Below are positions 61,856 to 64,000 of a DNA stretch of 64,000 nt, piece after piece. Both the position numbers and the translations under genes were made by a program. Source of the stretch: Brotaphodocola faecis. GTDB taxonomy: Bacteria; Bacillota; Clostridia; Lachnospirales; Lachnospiraceae. The DNA lies in contig NZ_JBBMFJ010000015.1 of assembly GCF_040096075.1 (NCBI RefSeq), forward strand, positions 12,269 through 76,268. The letters are read 5' to 3'. A model generated the notes under the pieces. The model saw only the letters and a program-made list of their open reading frames with translations, was not told the origin of the DNA and searched no databases. The first letter of the stretch is position 1, and each line of letters opens with the position of its first letter.

Positions 61856-63193
61856 TTACTTTCCCCCCTGTGCTTTTTTTCTGCGGTTGGCTGCAACCGT
61901 TTTTCTCATTTCCTTGAAAGCCTGGGTCAGAGGACGTTTCGCCGGACATACGAAAGTACAGCTTCCGCACTCCATACACTCCATACCGTTGAGCTTCTCA
62001 AAGGTATCGCAGTCGCCCTTTAATGCTGCTTTCATCATCATAACCGGAACAATGTGGCTCGGGCATGCGCTTACGCACTTACCGCAGCGGATACACGGAG
62101 TCTCCACATTTGCTGCCACCTGGTCCTTGGTCATGCACAGGACGGAACCGTTGGTCTTGATAACCGGAACGTCTAAATCGAACATGGCAAAGCCCATCAT
62201 AGGACCACCGGAAATGACTTTCTCCGGCTCAGTCTTGAAGCCGCCTGCTGCCTCGATCAGTTCCTGGGTGTTGGTTCCGATCTTGATACGGAAGTTTCTC
62301 GGATCTGCGATGGCGTCACCGGTTACGGTGAAGACACGCTCGATCAGAGGAGTGGTCTTGCATACTGCATCGTAGATAGCGATGACAGTACCAATATTGT
62401 CCACGATACAGCCTGCATCTGCAGGAAGCATGGAGGAGTTTACCTTTCTTCCGGTGATTGCGTAGATTAAGGAACGCTCACCACCCTGCGGGTACTTGGT
62501 TAAGAGCTCGCATACCTCGATGCGCGGCTCGTCTTTTACTAACTCTTTCAGCTTTTTGATTGCTTCCGGCTTGTTGTTCTCAATGCCGATCACGCCCTTA
62601 GCCTTGTCAAAGAGCTGCAGAACCACTTTCAGACCGCCAATGATCTTCTCCGGATCCTCCATCATGCAGCGATAGTCAGATGTCAGATACGGCTCACACT
62701 CTGCACCATTGATCAGAATGTACTCAATTGCGTCCTCGTTCTTCGGAGACAGCTTTACGTTGGTCGGGAAACCAGCGCCGCCCATACCTACGATACCGGC
62801 TGCTTTTACGATATCGCGGATCTCCTGCTTGGACAGAGTTGCCGGGTCACGGTCTGCGCCCATGCCTTCTACTGTTTCATACTGTCCATCGTTTTCAACT
62901 ACAACGGAATTTACCATGCCGCCGCTGGCAACACGTCTCGGCTCTACCGCTTTAACCGTACCAGATACGGAGCAGATTACGTTTGCGGAGATGAATCCGC
63001 CTGCTTCACCGATGATCTGACCAGCCAGGACTCTGTCGCCCTTCTTTACCAGCGGGTTCGCCGGCGCGCCGATTCCCTGTGACATCGGGAACACCAGATC
63101 TCCCTTCGGCATCAGGACCTGTACCGGCTTGTTCTCGGACAGTTCTTTGCCCTCGTAAGGGTGAACGCCGCCTTTAAATGTAGCCAATCCCAT
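61856..63193 (-). CDS. rnfC: RNF complex NADH-side subunit RnfC
   Basis: A 445-residue peripheral subunit. An N-terminal barrel-like domain is followed by the NADH/FMN region (GIVGMGGAGFPTNVKL, ILINGAECEPYLTSDYR) and two C-terminal [4Fe-4S] motifs (CIRCGKCVSACP, CMECGSCTFVCP). It reduces NAD+ with electrons from ferredoxin. It is first in rnfCDGEAB. The start follows AGAGGGTAAAGG. Confidence 0.95.
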   Translation of the reverse strand: MGLATFKGGVHPYEGKELSENKPVQVLMPKGDLVFPMSQGIGAPANPLVKKGDRVLAGQIIGEAGGFISANVICSVSGTVKAVEPRRVASGGMVNSVVVENDGQYETVEGMGADRDPATLSKQEIRDIVKAAGIVGMGGAGFPTNVKLSPKNEDAIEYILINGAECEPYLTSDYRCMMEDPEKIIGGLKVVLQLFDKAKGVIGIENNKPEAIKKLKELVKDEPRIEVCELLTKYPQGGERSLIYAITGRKVNSSMLPADAGCIVDNIGTVIAIYDAVCKTTPLIERVFTVTGDAIADPRNFRIKIGTNTQELIEAAGGFKTEPEKVISGGPMMGFAMFDLDVPVIKTNGSVLCMTKDQVAANVETPCIRCGKCVSACPSHIVPVMMMKAALKGDCDTFEKLNGMECMECGSCTFVCPAKRPLTQAFKEMRKTVAANRRKKAQGGK

Positions 63194-63263
63194 TTTCCTT
63201 TACCCTCTTTCTATACATTTTCAACTTGCTATCGACAAAATCTCTCGTTTTGCCATCATGGTC

Positions 63264-63292
63264 AGTATAGCATAATTCGCGGTTCCAGACAA
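63264..63292 (-). promoter_or_regulatory. sigma-A promoter of the rnf operon
   Basis: Minus strand TTGTCT (63287-63292), a 17-nt spacer and TATACT (63264-63269) with an extended TGC before the -10. It leaves about 65 nt of leader. Confidence 0.8.
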
Positions 63293-63303
63293 TCAAAAAT
63301 TAC

Positions 63304-63319
63304 ATATTGTATACAATAT
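63304..63319. promoter_or_regulatory. perfect 16-bp palindrome upstream of the rnf promoter
   Basis: ATATTGTATACAATAT, 11 bases upstream of the -35. The core TTGTATACAA resembles operators of GntR-type regulators. It does not match the Rex consensus (TTGTTAA-N4-TTAACAA). Confidence 0.55.
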
Positions 63320-63927
63320 AACAATCGTTTTTTCCTTGAAAAGCAGGGCAGATTCACAGTTTTTGACCGGAATTTTTGTTAATTCGTCGACGATGTTAGC
63401 AGAGGGAAACCGCCTCTTGTTTTTGTAAAAAAACATGTTGTATTCGACACTTTTCCCGGATGGTTTGGAATCTGGTTTCTGCCGGAATTCCACTGGAATT
63501 TGTCTGGATTTTTCTGAATTTTGTTTTGTTAATTTTTAGTCGAGGAATATGTAGTTTTTCTCACTTATTAACATTTATAGTTTTTACTTATAAGCATTAT
63601 TTGTTATGCTTATAAGTTTAAACTTATCCGTTTCACAACCTGCGCATTATACCCGCCGTCCGCGGATGCGCGTTTCATGCGCATTTTTCTTTTCGAAATT
63701 TTTTTCATCTCCATGCAATAAAACCGTCCACTCCTGCATTAACCTTATGAACGGATGAAAAGAGTCCTGTTCCGGTAAAGAAAACAAGGCAAAACCAATC
63801 ACAAATCAAACTATTTACGAAATCCTTTGATGCATTACACTCTATCACACCCGCCGCGCTTTCTTTTCCCTGGCAAGACCATTTTCAAAAAAGACCTTAA
63901 AAATTAGGGTTGCAACCAAAAAGAAAG
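63320..63927. other. gene-free region right of the rnf promoter
   Basis: AT-rich on the left with no reading frame I can support. It contains the paired palindromes at 63586-63617 and a small hairpin (ATGCGC with GCGCAT followed by TTTTTCTTTTC, near 63665-63700, plus strand). That hairpin could terminate a short rightward transcript. Nothing else is recognised. Confidence 0.5.
63586..63617. repeat. 12-bp inverted repeat containing two CTTATAAG sites
   Basis: ACTTATAAGCAT (63586-63597) and ATGCTTATAAGT (63606-63617) around an 8-nt loop. Each arm holds the self-complementary octamer CTTATAAG, and a related ACTTAT follows at 63622. It looks like paired operators rather than a terminator. Confidence 0.6.
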
Positions 63928-63955
63928 GGGCTGTCGCACTAACGTGCGGCAGCTC
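63915..63955 (-). terminator. terminator-like hairpin near the right edge
   Basis: A 12-bp stem (63928-63939 with 63944-63955, one G-T pair) around TAAC. CTTTCTTTTTGG follows on the minus strand. It probably ends a transcript coming from a gene beyond the right edge. Confidence 0.65.
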
Positions 63956-63967
63956 ATTTTATATATC

Positions 63968-64000
63968 CAACACAAAACGCCGAGCTTCGAAAAGCCCGGC
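63968..64000 (-). terminator. second terminator-like hairpin at the right edge
   Basis: GCCGAGCTT pairs with AAGCCCGGC around CGAA with one mismatch, and GTTTTGTG follows on the minus strand. The window ends at its outer base. Confidence 0.55.

Overview
The window looks like chromosome from a spore-forming anaerobic Firmicute, most likely a Lachnospiraceae (Clostridium cluster XIVa) gut or rumen bacterium. I infer this from an RNF complex, the forespore sigma factor SigG, an NCS2 purine permease, several family-5 ABC importers, consensus sigma-A promoters, AGGAGG ribosome sites and a GC content that looks near 50 %. I cannot fix the genus. I saw no rRNA, tRNA or CRISPR array. Most genes are on the minus strand.

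Layout. 1-17.7 kb is housekeeping: metY (cut by the left edge), pepV, yqeY, prfC, coaBC and divergent coaX, a zinc-finger-less dnaJ, a DUF362 gene interrupted by one in-frame UGA, a histidine phosphatase, sigG, a fucose/arabinose-isomerase-like gene with xylB, the CTC/L25 gene with a CIRCE (HrcA) operator upstream, an HD phosphohydrolase and kdgK. 17.7-25.7 kb is an acid-sugar operon on the minus strand: DUF1537 kinase, LarA-type racemase/epimerase, glycerate kinase, KdgT-type permease and PdxA-type dehydrogenase. A divergent PrpR-like regulator faces it. The genes fit uptake and catabolism of a four-carbon sugar acid such as threonate or erythronate. A beta-carbonic anhydrase follows.

26.4-34.6 kb is the most unusual region. 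A nickel/peptide-type ABC importer is preceded by two related SAM methyltransferases and the remains of an aspartoacylase-like gene. All lie behind a roughly 190-nt leader that ends in a strong terminator hairpin. Its promoter is divergent from a CsoR/InrS-type metal-sensor gene and a DUF3842 gene, and a perfect CCCCCTAGGGGG palindrome sits between the two promoters. A decayed serine recombinase (34.6-36.0 kb) marks old mobile DNA next to it.

36.5-50.4 kb carries a VanW/G5 surface protein, a cation:proton antiporter, a GNAT enzyme, a complete oppABCDF operon with a possible attenuator in its leader, and a tripartite tricarboxylate transporter (tctCBA) translationally coupled to mgtC. 50.5-57.8 kb carries a membrane-bound AraC-type regulator, a FucO-like alcohol dehydrogenase with a TetR gene, an RlmI-like methyltransferase and an AzgA-type permease. 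58.0-63.2 kb is the RNF operon rnfCDGEAB with its promoter and a perfect operator-like palindrome. The last 800 bases hold no gene.

A small non-coding mobile repeat occurs three times. There are two 133-bp copies, at 18783 and 46371 in opposite orientation, and a 27-bp internal-deletion form at 9942. Two of the three are flanked by perfect 8-bp target duplications. The 27-bp form has duplicated the Shine-Dalgarno sequence of the UGA-interrupted DUF362 gene.
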